Shown here: in pieces, positions 26,401 to 33,849 of the stretch
How the letters are laid out: each line of letters begins with the position of its first letter
Numbering within the stretch: the stretch's first letter is position 1
Assembly (NCBI RefSeq): GCF_009177065.1
Contig: NZ_WEZF01000003.1
Location: forward strand, 339,948 to 403,947
Direction of reading: 5' to 3'
Length of the DNA: 64,000 nucleotides
Origin: Tautonia marina
Lineage (GTDB): Bacteria; Planctomycetota; Planctomycetia; Isosphaerales; Isosphaeraceae
The notes under the pieces: generated by a model
Seen by the model: only the letters and a program-made list of their open reading frames with translations
What the model was told of the DNA's origin: nothing
The model's database searches: none
Made by a program: the position numbers and the translations under genes

Positions 26401-26662
26401 CCGGGAGGCCCGCGCGGAACTGTCGAGGGCGCTGGAGACGGCTCATAAGGCGTTGCATGACCTGGTTCGACCAGACGACACTGCTCAGGGCCGGGCCATC
26501 CAGACAGCCCGACAGCAAAATCCCGCGGCGGACATGAACGCCCAGCCCATCGTAATCTATGACCTGCATCGTCCCGGAGCGCCGGGACTTCCTGACAACG
26601 CCAGCCGTCCCGAGTCCGCAACCGAGTCCGAGGTTCGAGCCAGCAGCGAGGTGACGGAATGA
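23480..26662 (+). CDS. membrane-anchored pentaheme cytochrome c with C-terminal TPR domain
   Basis: A 1,060-residue fusion. Five hydrophobic helices (about residues 25-205) include histidines in helices two and four, like a b-type cytochrome module. Five CxxCH heme motifs follow at residues 234, 284, 317, 383 and 434 (CMDCH, CAGCH, CTSCH, CSTCH, CAECH), with many extra histidines as possible distal ligands. The C-terminal 350 residues contain TPR-like repeats (GKADGWVNLARVYRREGRI, EALEALEKAA). ATG 23480 has GAGGAGGG seven bases upstream. The next gene overlaps by four bases. It probably moves electrons between quinones and a periplasmic partner; donors and acceptors are unknown. Confidence 0.9.
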   Translation: MSATERPAPRPLRDRRGFIYKPAIGKGLRPLLWIVLIGFAVLGATGIYMASVTLLTWLSGAPQDTYFYMLMVALHLFLGFVIIVPFIVFGSGHLVTSWNRPNRSAIRQGYWLLGTSVIVLISGIVLIRMGGFEVRDPVLREIGYWLHLITPPLAIVLYVRHRLAGPRIKWHYARLWTAVVGVVVVMMGMMHAFDPRETNKVGPREGAQYFFPSEVKTADGNLIPADTLMMDQYCMDCHQDSYDGWFHSSHHLSSFNNPLYLASVRETREVSVARDGTTKAARWCAGCHDPVPFLSGKFDDPNYDDVNDPTAHAGITCTSCHSITHVNSTRGNGDYTIEEPQHYPFAKSDHPVLKWINHTLVKAKPELHKQTFLKPLHKTTEFCSTCHKVSLPFELNQYKDFTRGQNHHDSYLLSGVSGHGARSFYYPEVAKTNCAECHMNFIPSDEFGARNFDGEPGREIHNHLFLGANTGLAAALGDEKALKAHTEYLQDNKIRVDLFGVIEGGTIDGELIAPLRPELPELTPGQSYLIEVVVRTLGVGHHFSQGTVDSNEIWVELTASSDGRVIGKSGGMADDGHVDPYSRFINVYMLDRHGNRIERRNPQDIFVPLYNRQIPPGAGQVVHFRIDVPEEGVTGPIELEAKVNYRKFDRTYLDFVYGEGQWPDPDGDGEPNPLPIIVMASDSIRLPIAGGPTPENPPSPIKDEWQRWNDYGIGLFLEGGERGAQKGLLKQAEPVFLTVAEQYGKADGWVNLARVYRREGRIPEALEALEKAAADPEFRASWTINWLTGLINMDQGNLDAAIKNFQDVLSTRDPARKFDFSKDYIVINDLGRALDRRGRIEAIDSDARLGYMSQAVAAFQRTLALDSENEAAHFGIGQAYAEFVPTRSAFEPWEGAPPLPEDLIELAETIAKETASAEDRSAIQQAEARTKQYRSLARSIEAFMEGPRPPYSSRVGTLIEVTSQLGPVWETEANREARAELSRALETAHKALHDLVRPDDTAQGRAIQTARQQNPAADMNAQPIVIYDLHRPGAPGLPDNASRPESATESEVRASSEVTE

Positions 26663-28521
26663 CGCCACAGATGAACCACTCCGGCGGATCGACCTTTGAC
26701 GTCTTGAACTGGGCGATCATTCTTGCGGTGGTCGGCGCCATTGCCCTGTCACTGACCGGCTGTGCCGGTGAGGCGAGTACGGAATACGTGCCCGAGGCCG
26801 TCGCCCCTGATCGCGCTCCGGTCGTCGAAGTCGCAGCCTTACCGACGGTGCGATTCGTGGAAACGACCAACGACAGCGGCATCGAATTCGTTCATGAGAA
26901 CGCGGCGAGAGGGGAGAAACTCTTGCCCGAAACGATGGGCTCTGGCGTGGCGGTCATCGACTACGACACCGACGGCGCCCCCGACCTCCTGTTCGTGAAC
27001 CAGCTTCCCTGGGATGCCGAGGAAGGTGATGCCGGTGCGCCCACCATGGCCCTCTACCGAAATGACGGCACGGGCCACTTCACCGACGTGACCTCCGCCG
27101 CCGGCCTGGCGATTCCGATGCACGGCATGGGTGCGGTCGTCGGCGACATCGACAACGACGGCGACCCCGACCTTTACCTGACCACGATTTCCGGTGGTCG
27201 GCTCTTTCGTAACGACGAAGGCGTGTTTGTCGAGATCACCGACGAGGCGAACGCACGAGCCGGTTACGGCTGGCTAACGTCCGGGACCTTCTTCGACATG
27301 GACAACGACGGGTTTCTCGACCTGTTCCTGTGCTGCTATGTCGATTGGTCGGCCGAGTACGACAGTTCTCAGGGGTTCCAACTCACCGGGACGGGGTCGG
27401 AGCGAGCCTACGGACCGCCGACCGCGTTCCGAGGCGACCACAACGTCTTGCTGAAGAACAACGGAGACGGGACCTTCACCGACGTGAGCGAAGCCGCCGG
27501 CATCCGGCTCGTGACCCCTGAGCTCAAGGATCCGATGGCGAAGGCCCTGGGTGTGGCCCCGTTCGACATCGACAACGACGGATTCGTCGATCTTGCCGTG
27601 GCGAACGACACCGTGCGGAACTTCCTGTTCCGGAACAACGGCGACGGCACGTTCGAGGAGCTGGGGATCGTCTCCGGCGTTTCGTTCGATCCGTCGGGGC
27701 AGGTCCGGGGGGCGATGGGGATTGACTGGGCCCACTTCCGCAATGATCGGTCACTGGCCCTGGCAATCGCCAACTTCGCCAACGAGATGACAGCGTTTTA
27801 CGTGGCGGACGACCCGTCGCGGATGCAGTTCATCGACCTGGCAAACGTCTTCGGCCTCGGGGCGCCCACCCAGCCACCCTTGAAGTTCGGCCTGTTCTTC
27901 TTCGATTACGACCTCGACGGCCGACTCGATCTCCTGTCAGTCAACGGCCACCTCGAATCGGACATCGAGAAAACCCAGGCGAGCGAAACCTATCGCCAGT
28001 CGGCGCAACTGTTCTGGAACAGCGGCCGACCGGGGCCGACCCTGTTCACTCAGGTGACGGCCGAAACGGTCGGGCCCGACCTGTTCACGCCAATCGTCGG
28101 GCGAGGCAGTGCTTATGTCGATTTCGACGGCGACGGCGATCTGGACGTCGTGATGACATCCAACGGTGAACGTGCCCGCATCTTCCGTAACGACGGTGGC
28201 AACGACAACACCTGGGTGCGCCTCAAGCTGATCGGGCACGACTCGAACCGCGACGCCATCGGCGCGAAGCTGGCCCTGAAGGCCGGCGGGGTCGAACAAC
28301 TCCGCCAGCACTTCCCGGGCAAGGGGTATCTGTCGTCGGTCGAGTTCCCGATCACCTTCGGGCTGGGCAAGGCCGATCGGGTGGAATCCCTTCGGATCAC
28401 CTGGCCTTCGGGCGCTTCGACCGAACTGAGTGACCTGAAGGTCAACCGCTCTTACACGATCGACGAGGCCGAAGGGATTGTCTCGTCCGTCGAGCCGAAG
28501 GACGGCCCCGGCGAAGGCTGA
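26659..28521 (+). CDS. FG-GAP/ASPIC-UnbV (CRTAC1-like) lipoprotein
   Basis: A 620-residue exported protein. A hydrophobic segment ends in a lipobox (SLTGC at about residues 32-36), predicting a lipid anchor. The body is a beta-propeller of FG-GAP/VCBS repeats. At least six calcium-loop motifs of the form DxDxDGxxD are visible (DYDTDGAPD, DIDNDGDPD, DMDNDGFLD, DIDNDGFVD, DYDLDGRLD, DFDGDGDLD). The C-terminal 75 residues match the ASPIC/UnbV domain (WVRLKLIGHDSNRDAIGAKL, SLRITWPSG). The ATGA overlap with the multiheme cytochrome gene implies that both are made together and may form a complex at the membrane surface. Confidence 0.92.
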   Translation: MTPQMNHSGGSTFDVLNWAIILAVVGAIALSLTGCAGEASTEYVPEAVAPDRAPVVEVAALPTVRFVETTNDSGIEFVHENAARGEKLLPETMGSGVAVIDYDTDGAPDLLFVNQLPWDAEEGDAGAPTMALYRNDGTGHFTDVTSAAGLAIPMHGMGAVVGDIDNDGDPDLYLTTISGGRLFRNDEGVFVEITDEANARAGYGWLTSGTFFDMDNDGFLDLFLCCYVDWSAEYDSSQGFQLTGTGSERAYGPPTAFRGDHNVLLKNNGDGTFTDVSEAAGIRLVTPELKDPMAKALGVAPFDIDNDGFVDLAVANDTVRNFLFRNNGDGTFEELGIVSGVSFDPSGQVRGAMGIDWAHFRNDRSLALAIANFANEMTAFYVADDPSRMQFIDLANVFGLGAPTQPPLKFGLFFFDYDLDGRLDLLSVNGHLESDIEKTQASETYRQSAQLFWNSGRPGPTLFTQVTAETVGPDLFTPIVGRGSAYVDFDGDGDLDVVMTSNGERARIFRNDGGNDNTWVRLKLIGHDSNRDAIGAKLALKAGGVEQLRQHFPGKGYLSSVEFPITFGLGKADRVESLRITWPSGASTELSDLKVNRSYTIDEAEGIVSSVEPKDGPGEG

Positions 28522-28559
28522 GTCGTTCGACTCTCCTTCGCCGGTCGAGCCGGAATCAG

Positions 28560-28585
28560 TCGGACGGTCAAGGACGACCGTCCGA
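28560..28585. terminator. bidirectional terminator hairpin between convergent genes
   Basis: Perfect ten-base arms TCGGACGGTC (28560-28569) and GACCGTCCGA (28576-28585) enclose a six-base loop. The hairpin sits between the ends of the FG-GAP lipoprotein and aminotransferase genes. No T tract follows, so it may rely on Rho or only stabilise 3' ends. Confidence 0.55.
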
Positions 28586-28598
28586 ATCGAATCGCCAA

Positions 28599-29804
28599 TC
28601 AGGCCGAGGCCGCCGCGGTGGTGGCCTCGGCATAGACCTCGGACGCAGCGGCCAGCGCCGCGCCCGGCTCGATGGAGATGCCGGCGTCGCGGAGGCAGGT
28701 TTCCAGTGCCGCGAGGACAAGCGTGACCGACTCACGACGCGAGCCGTAGCCCATCAGGCCGATCCGCCAGGCGCGGCCCTTCAGGTCGCCCAGGCCACCG
28801 CCGATCTCGATGTTCCAGTCGTTCAGCAATCGCTTGCGCACGGCGAGGTCATCGACCCCTTCGGGAATGCTCACGCAATTGAGCTGCGGCAAGCGGTGAC
28901 CTTCGGCGGTCACGTAGTCGATCCCCATCGCCTTCAGACCGGCGGCCAGGGCTCGGGCGTTCAGGGCGTGGCGGGCGAAGCGGGCATCGAGCCCTTCTTC
29001 GAGGACCAGGGCGAGGGCCTCTCGAAGAGCGAAGGTCATATTGATCGGCGCGGTGTGATGATAGAAGCGGTCGGAACCCCAGTACCGGCCGATCATAGTC
29101 ATATCAAGATACCAGGACTGAACCTTGCTCTTGCGGTTCTTGATCGCCTCGATCGCCCTCGGTCCGAACGAGACCGGAGCCAGACCAGGGGGGCAGCTCA
29201 GGCACTTCTGGGTGCCGGAGTAGACGGCGTCGATGTCCCAGGCGTCAATCTCGACAGGAACACCGGCGAGGGAGGTTACGGTGTCGATGGCGATCATCGC
29301 GCCGTGGTCGTGGGCGATGCGGGCGATCTCCTGAACCGGCTGATGGGCACCGGTCGAGGTCTCGGCGTGAACGATGCCGACGAGCTTCGGGCCGACCTTC
29401 TTGATGGCGTCTTCCACTTCCTGAGGATCGAAGACCTCTCCCCAGGGGCGTTCGATGGCTGTCACCTCGGCCCCGGCGCGCTGGGCGACATCGACCATCC
29501 GGCCGCCGAAGACGCCGTTGACGCAGACAAGCATCTTGTCGCCCGGCTCGATCACGTTGACGACCACCGCCTCCATGCCGGCCGATCCCGTGCCCGAGAC
29601 GGCCAGGGTCATCGGGTTTTCGGTTCGGAAGACCTGGCGGAGCATTCCCTGCATCTCGTCCATCAACGCGACGAACTCGGGGTCGAGGTGCCCGACCAGC
29701 GGCATTCCCAGCGCCGAAAGCACGCGAGGGTGCACATTCGACGGCCCGGGGCCGAGCAGGACTCGGGGAGAGGGCTCCAGCGGCTTGGCGGCAGGTGTGG
29801 TCAC
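28599..29804 (-). CDS. class V aminotransferase (alanine-glyoxylate / serine-pyruvate type)
   Basis: A 401-residue PLP enzyme that moves an amino group between alanine or serine and glyoxylate or pyruvate. The start is GTG 29804 with AAGGA nine bases upstream. Fold type I marks are [14 protein letters not shown] at the start, [11 protein letters not shown] for phosphate binding, [12 protein letters not shown], the PLP-aspartate segment [14 protein letters not shown], and the Schiff-base lysine K200 in [13 protein letters not shown]. The pattern TQKCL with a nearby Pro-Pro is typical of AGT/SPT enzymes. Exact substrate preference is not readable. It is followed on the same strand by nothing obviously linked. 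Confidence 0.92.
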   Translation of the reverse strand: MTTPAAKPLEPSPRVLLGPGPSNVHPRVLSALGMPLVGHLDPEFVALMDEMQGMLRQVFRTENPMTLAVSGTGSAGMEAVVVNVIEPGDKMLVCVNGVFGGRMVDVAQRAGAEVTAIERPWGEVFDPQEVEDAIKKVGPKLVGIVHAETSTGAHQPVQEIARIAHDHGAMIAIDTVTSLAGVPVEIDAWDIDAVYSGTQKCLSCPPGLAPVSFGPRAIEAIKNRKSKVQSWYLDMTMIGRYWGSDRFYHHTAPINMTFALREALALVLEEGLDARFARHALNARALAAGLKAMGIDYVTAEGHRLPQLNCVSIPEGVDDLAVRKRLLNDWNIEIGGGLGDLKGRAWRIGLMGYGSRRESVTLVLAALETCLRDAGISIEPGAALAAASEVYAEATTAAASA

Positions 29805-29919
29805 GGGAAGGGTCCTTCGGAGAGGTCGGGAACGAGGTCAACGGGTTGAAGACGGGCGAGGGAACCGGGCGAGGCGCCTCGACCGAGTCTCAAGGGACGA
29901 CGGACCGCGAGGAGGGAGA

Positions 29920-30549
29920 TCACTCATCCTCGTCCGGGTCGGTATCCTTGGGCCGAGGGCGGTCCTTGTGCTTGTCTTTGCGCTTGCGAGGGGGGATGAA
30001 GTCGCGGACGAGGGCGCTGATGGCCTTAAATTCGGGGCGATCGGATGTCTCAGCCCATTCGAACAGAACCGCCTCGGTCGTGGTCAGGACGGCCCCCGCG
30101 CGTTCCATGCGTCGCAGGGCGAACTCCCAGTCCATCGAGTTTCGGGAGCCGACGGCATCGGCCGGCACCTGCACCCGGAAGCCGCGGTCGATCAGTTCGA
30201 GAGCTGTCTGGGCAACACAAACGTGCGTCTCGATGCCAGTCAGCGTGAGGTGGCGCAGATCTCGCTCGCGCACCTGATCTTCCAGTCCCGGCACGCCAAG
30301 ACAATGAAACGTCCGCTTCGAGGGCCGATCGGGGACCAGTTCCTGCACCTCGGAAACCGTCGGGCCAAGTCCTTCGGGGTACTGCTCGGTGGCCCAGACC
30401 GGAACCGAGAGCAACCGGGCGCCTTGAATCAGGCGCACCGCGTTGGCCACGACCAGGTCGCCATAGCGCATCGAGGCCAGGAGCTTCGCCTGAAGGTCGA
30501 TGACGAGCAGGCCCCCCTCTCGGGCGGTCAGGCGGTCGGGAGAGGACAT
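29920..30549 (-). CDS. isochorismatase-family cysteine hydrolase
   Basis: A 209-residue hydrolase. The catalytic triad is readable: D18 in LLVIDLQAKLL, K78 in RPSKRTFHC and C111 in GIETHVCVAQTALEL. The cis-peptide region is normal for the family. The start at 30549 (MSSPDRL) has AAAGGA about nine bases upstream and removes 24 non-conserved upstream codons. The last 20 residues form a highly charged tail (RKRKDKHKDRPRPKD), which is unusual for this family. Such enzymes hydrolyse amides or vinyl ethers such as nicotinamide or isochorismate. No pathway partner is adjacent, so the substrate is unknown. Confidence 0.88.
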   Translation of the reverse strand: MSSPDRLTAREGGLLVIDLQAKLLASMRYGDLVVANAVRLIQGARLLSVPVWATEQYPEGLGPTVSEVQELVPDRPSKRTFHCLGVPGLEDQVRERDLRHLTLTGIETHVCVAQTALELIDRGFRVQVPADAVGSRNSMDWEFALRRMERAGAVLTTTEAVLFEWAETSDRPEFKAISALVRDFIPPRKRKDKHKDRPRPKDTDPDEDE

Positions 30550-30812
30550 TGGGATGCGTCCTTTGAGTCGTCTCGGTCGGGCATTCCGAAGGGTACCGAA
30601 GCCGATGCTAAGGCCAGCCAATCGGACGTGTCAAGCGGACGGAACCCAGGGAGCCAACGCAGCGTCACGGACCGCAGGGGGGATCGGTAGGTGACTTGTC
30701 CGATCGGGCTCGGCTGCGTTAGGATGAGTCTCGATCGGGGGATCATTGATCTGCTTGAAGACCATGCGCCCAAGGCGTGCTTGGCGTCGAGGTTCGATTG
30801 CGTTGCGGTGCC

Positions 30813-30820
30813 AAGGAGGT
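30813..30820 (+). promoter_or_regulatory. Shine-Dalgarno deciding a GTG start
   Basis: AAGGAGGT lies eight bases before GTG 30829, an almost perfect match to the 16S rRNA tail. It fixes the start of the PAS-GAF-receiver regulator, although longer in-frame starts exist at 30691 and 30724. Confidence 0.7.
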
Positions 30821-30828
30821 CGTCTCGC

Positions 30829-32547
30829 GTGTCCGAGAAGCCTCGTGTTCTGGTGATCGATCGCGAGTCCGACCCTGCCTGGCTGTCTCGCTCGGCCTTT
30901 GACGACTCTTACGAGATCGTTCAGGCACGCAGTATGGCCCGGGCTCTGTACTTGCTCCGCGAAGAGCAGTTCGAGGGGGTGTTCGTGACCGCCTCGCAGC
31001 TTCCCCCGCTGCGCTGGGCGGGTATGCTCTTGCAATCGGATGAGATCCTCGAAGCGATCGCCGATGGCGTCGCCGTGGTCGAACCGGACAGTCAGCGAGT
31101 GCTCTGGTACAACCCCGAGTTCCGCAATCTGGTGGCCACCGAGGGAGATCCGATTAACCGGCCCTTCTTCGAGGTGCTGGCATTCCCTGAGCGTTGCGAG
31201 CCGGATCTCTGTCCGTTTCAGCAATCTCAGGCGACGAAACAACCCGCCGGGTGCGTCTTGAAGCTGGGAACCGGCAACTACTTCCGGCTGAACGTCACCC
31301 CAATCCTCGATGGCGAAGGCGGGTTGCAGTCGCTCATCGCCCTGACCCGAGAAATCACCGACGAGGTCCTGCAGGAACAGAAAGTTCGCGCCATCAACAA
31401 GGCCGGCGAAGAACTGGCCGATCTGACTCCAGAGGAGTTGGCCGCCCTTCGGGTCGACGAGCGAATCGACGTGTTGAAGTTCAACATCGTTCGCCACATG
31501 CGCGACCTGCTCGGGCTCGATTTTATCGAGATCCGACTGCTCAAACCGTCGGGCAAACTCGAACCCCTCTTGACCGAAGGAATGACCCCCCTGGCGGCCG
31601 ATCGGGAGCTGTTTGCCTCGGAAAGCGGGAACGGCGTGACCGGCTACGTGGCGGCGACAGGAAAGGGGTATCTCTGCGACGACACGACCCGAGACCCGCT
31701 CTACCTGGAAGGGGCGATCAACGCCCGAAGCTCCTTGACGGTGCCCCTGGTGCGGCACGGCCGGGTCATCGGCACCCTGAACGTCGAGAGCCCGAAGCCG
31801 AACGCCTTCGATCGCCGCGACCAGCAGTTCCTCGAAATTTATGCCCGCAACATCGCGTCGGCGCTGACGACCCTGGAGCTGCTCGAAGCCGAGAAGGTGA
31901 GCACCGCCCGGGCCTCGGTCGAGGCGATCGTCAAGGAACTGGCCCTGCCGCTCGACGACATCCTCGGCGATGCCACAACGGCGCTCGACCGCTACGCCGG
32001 TCACGACGAGGACATCGTCAACCGCCTGCGGCACCTGCTGTATCGAGCCCGGGAAATCCGGGGCTTGATCCGTCGAGCCGGGGCGACCGTCTTGCCTGAA
32101 GGCTCGCGCAACGCCCGGCCGCCGAAGCGGCTGGCCGATGCAAGAGTCCTGGTCGTTGATGCCGACGAATCGATTCGATGGGCCGCCCACCAGTTGCTCG
32201 AACAGCAAGGAGCGACCGTCGAGACCGCCCGAGACGCGCTTGAAGCCATCGCTCTGGCCCGCCAAACCCCTTATGCCGCCGCCCTGGTCGATATCCGTCT
32301 GCCCGACCTCGACGGTTACGAGGCGTACCGCCGCATCCGGGAGGTGCAACCGGGGGTTCCCGTCATCCTGATGACCGGCTTCGGCTACGACCCGACGCAC
32401 TCGATCGTGAAAGCGCGCAAGGAAGGATTGCGCACGGTTTTGTACAAGCCGTTTCATGTCGATCGACTGATTGATGCCGTGGAACAGGCCGTCCGGTCCC
32501 CTGAGCCGATCCCCCCGGCCGACGGGTTCCCCCCGGCCCCCCGCTGA
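30829..32547 (+). CDS. multi-domain signalling protein: degenerate receiver-PAS-GAF-pseudo-DHp-receiver
   Basis: A 572-residue cytoplasmic regulator from GTG 30829. The order is as follows. A receiver-like domain (residues 1-75, VLVIDRESDP) has VTAS where the phosphoacceptor Asp should be. A PAS domain follows (about 80-190, ILEAIADGVAVVEPDSQRVLWYN), then a GAF domain (about 230-400, RSSLTVPLVRHGRVIGTLN). A helical segment resembling a histidine kinase dimerisation domain follows, but with KELALPL in place of HELRTPL. The C-terminal receiver has an intact Asp in LVDIRLPDLDGYEAYR and K in VLYKPF. No HATPase domain is present, so it cannot phosphorylate itself. It may integrate signals as a pseudo-kinase scaffold. 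Confidence 0.88.
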   Translation: MSEKPRVLVIDRESDPAWLSRSAFDDSYEIVQARSMARALYLLREEQFEGVFVTASQLPPLRWAGMLLQSDEILEAIADGVAVVEPDSQRVLWYNPEFRNLVATEGDPINRPFFEVLAFPERCEPDLCPFQQSQATKQPAGCVLKLGTGNYFRLNVTPILDGEGGLQSLIALTREITDEVLQEQKVRAINKAGEELADLTPEELAALRVDERIDVLKFNIVRHMRDLLGLDFIEIRLLKPSGKLEPLLTEGMTPLAADRELFASESGNGVTGYVAATGKGYLCDDTTRDPLYLEGAINARSSLTVPLVRHGRVIGTLNVESPKPNAFDRRDQQFLEIYARNIASALTTLELLEAEKVSTARASVEAIVKELALPLDDILGDATTALDRYAGHDEDIVNRLRHLLYRAREIRGLIRRAGATVLPEGSRNARPPKRLADARVLVVDADESIRWAAHQLLEQQGATVETARDALEAIALARQTPYAAALVDIRLPDLDGYEAYRRIREVQPGVPVILMTGFGYDPTHSIVKARKEGLRTVLYKPFHVDRLIDAVEQAVRSPEPIPPADGFPPAPR

Positions 32548-32634
32548 TGCCGAAACGAAACCTCTGTCCTGGACTCGCAATCGTCGCGTAGGTTTTGTGG
32601 ACCTGTGACACTCTGACTGACATTGAGGTCAACC

Positions 32635-33834
32635 ATGATCGATGGCTCGATCCTCGTCGTTGTGGCGGTAGGGCATTTTTGTCTCGCGGTGCTGGCCGTC
32701 AATGTCTTTCATGGGATCGGGGTTCCCGAGGGCACACCAGCACGGGTGGTCAAGGGGCTCTGTCTGGCGTTCCTCACGTCCATCTCGTTGGCCTTGATGG
32801 CGCTGTTCCTGGTCCGCCCCTGGGAGAACTGGCCGACCATCGCACGAGCCTACACCATGCTTTGCGTCCTGGTCGGCCTGGTCGGCTTGCCGCTGGTCAC
32901 GCTGGCCCGATACCGCCGACGCTTGCCGACGGGAGTCTCGGGACACGCTCGAAGGGTCGACCTGACCGAATCCGTCTCCCGAGACGACTTGATCGGCACC
33001 GCCTGGGATTCGTTCTGGCTGCGGCTGCCCGGCAACCAGGCCTTTCACCTGGACCTGACCGATTGGCAGATCGAGCGTACCGGGTTGCCGCAGTCGCTTG
33101 ATGGGCTTCGCATACTTCATCTCACGGATTTGCATCTGACACCGGCGTATTCCGATCGCTTCTTCGACTCGATGCTGGCCCAGGCCGAGGCGTTCGACGC
33201 CGATCTCGTCGTCTTCACGGGCGACCTGATCGACGACTCAGAGCTGCTCGACCGGGTCGAGCCATTGCTCGGGCGTTTCCGAGGTCGCTACGGGCAGTTC
33301 GCCATTCTGGGCAATCACGACTACCGGACCAACGCCTCCGGCGCATTCGTCGCCTTGAGATCGGCTGGCTACACGGTCATCGAAGGGCTCTGGCGGCTCA
33401 TCGAGACCGACGACGGATCCCGAGTGGCGATCGGAGGCACGTCGAACCCGTGGGGTCCGCTTCCCGACCCTCACGCGATGCCCGAGGCCGACGTCCGGAT
33501 CCTGCTCAGTCACTCACCCGACCCGCTCGCCTGGGCCGCTCGCCAGGGGATCGACCTGATGCTCTCAGGACATACGCACGGCGGTCAGTACCGGCTTCCG
33601 GTGATCGGCTCGATCTTGCTGCCGAGCCGATACAGCCGGCGCTATGATTGCGGGTTCTTTCAACGCGACGCCACCGTCCTGTTCGTTTCCCGAGGGATCG
33701 CCGCGCAGCACCCGTTGCGGATCAACTGCCCGGCCGAGATCAGCCGATTGACCCTCCGAAGCTCGTCTCGATTGACAACGCCCGCCTCGTTGCGGTCCTC
33801 AACCCGAGTGATGACCTTGCAGGGGCCCGGTTGA
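32635..33834 (+). CDS. membrane-anchored metallophosphoesterase (calcineurin-like)
   Basis: A 399-residue protein. The N-terminus has three hydrophobic helices (about residues 5-25, 42-60 and 74-91). The calcineurin-like domain follows with all metal-binding motifs: D165-x-H167 in LHLTDLHLTP, GD197 in FTGDLIDD, N227-H228-D229 in GNHDYR, H293 in LLSHSPDPL, and H313/H315 in SGHTHGGQY. The arrangement resembles the YkuE-like membrane phosphoesterases. ATG 32635 is preceded by GAGG. It is likely to hydrolyse a phosphodiester such as a lipid or nucleotide headgroup at the membrane; which one is unknown. Confidence 0.91.
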   Translation: MIDGSILVVVAVGHFCLAVLAVNVFHGIGVPEGTPARVVKGLCLAFLTSISLALMALFLVRPWENWPTIARAYTMLCVLVGLVGLPLVTLARYRRRLPTGVSGHARRVDLTESVSRDDLIGTAWDSFWLRLPGNQAFHLDLTDWQIERTGLPQSLDGLRILHLTDLHLTPAYSDRFFDSMLAQAEAFDADLVVFTGDLIDDSELLDRVEPLLGRFRGRYGQFAILGNHDYRTNASGAFVALRSAGYTVIEGLWRLIETDDGSRVAIGGTSNPWGPLPDPHAMPEADVRILLSHSPDPLAWAARQGIDLMLSGHTHGGQYRLPVIGSILLPSRYSRRYDCGFFQRDATVLFVSRGIAAQHPLRINCPAEISRLTLRSSSRLTTPASLRSSTRVMTLQGPG

Positions 33835-33849
33835 TTCGACGCGGAGCCG

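Noticed and set aside
30631..32580. A 649-residue minus-strand frame
   Set aside because: Antisense to the PAS-GAF-receiver protein, which has recognisable domains.
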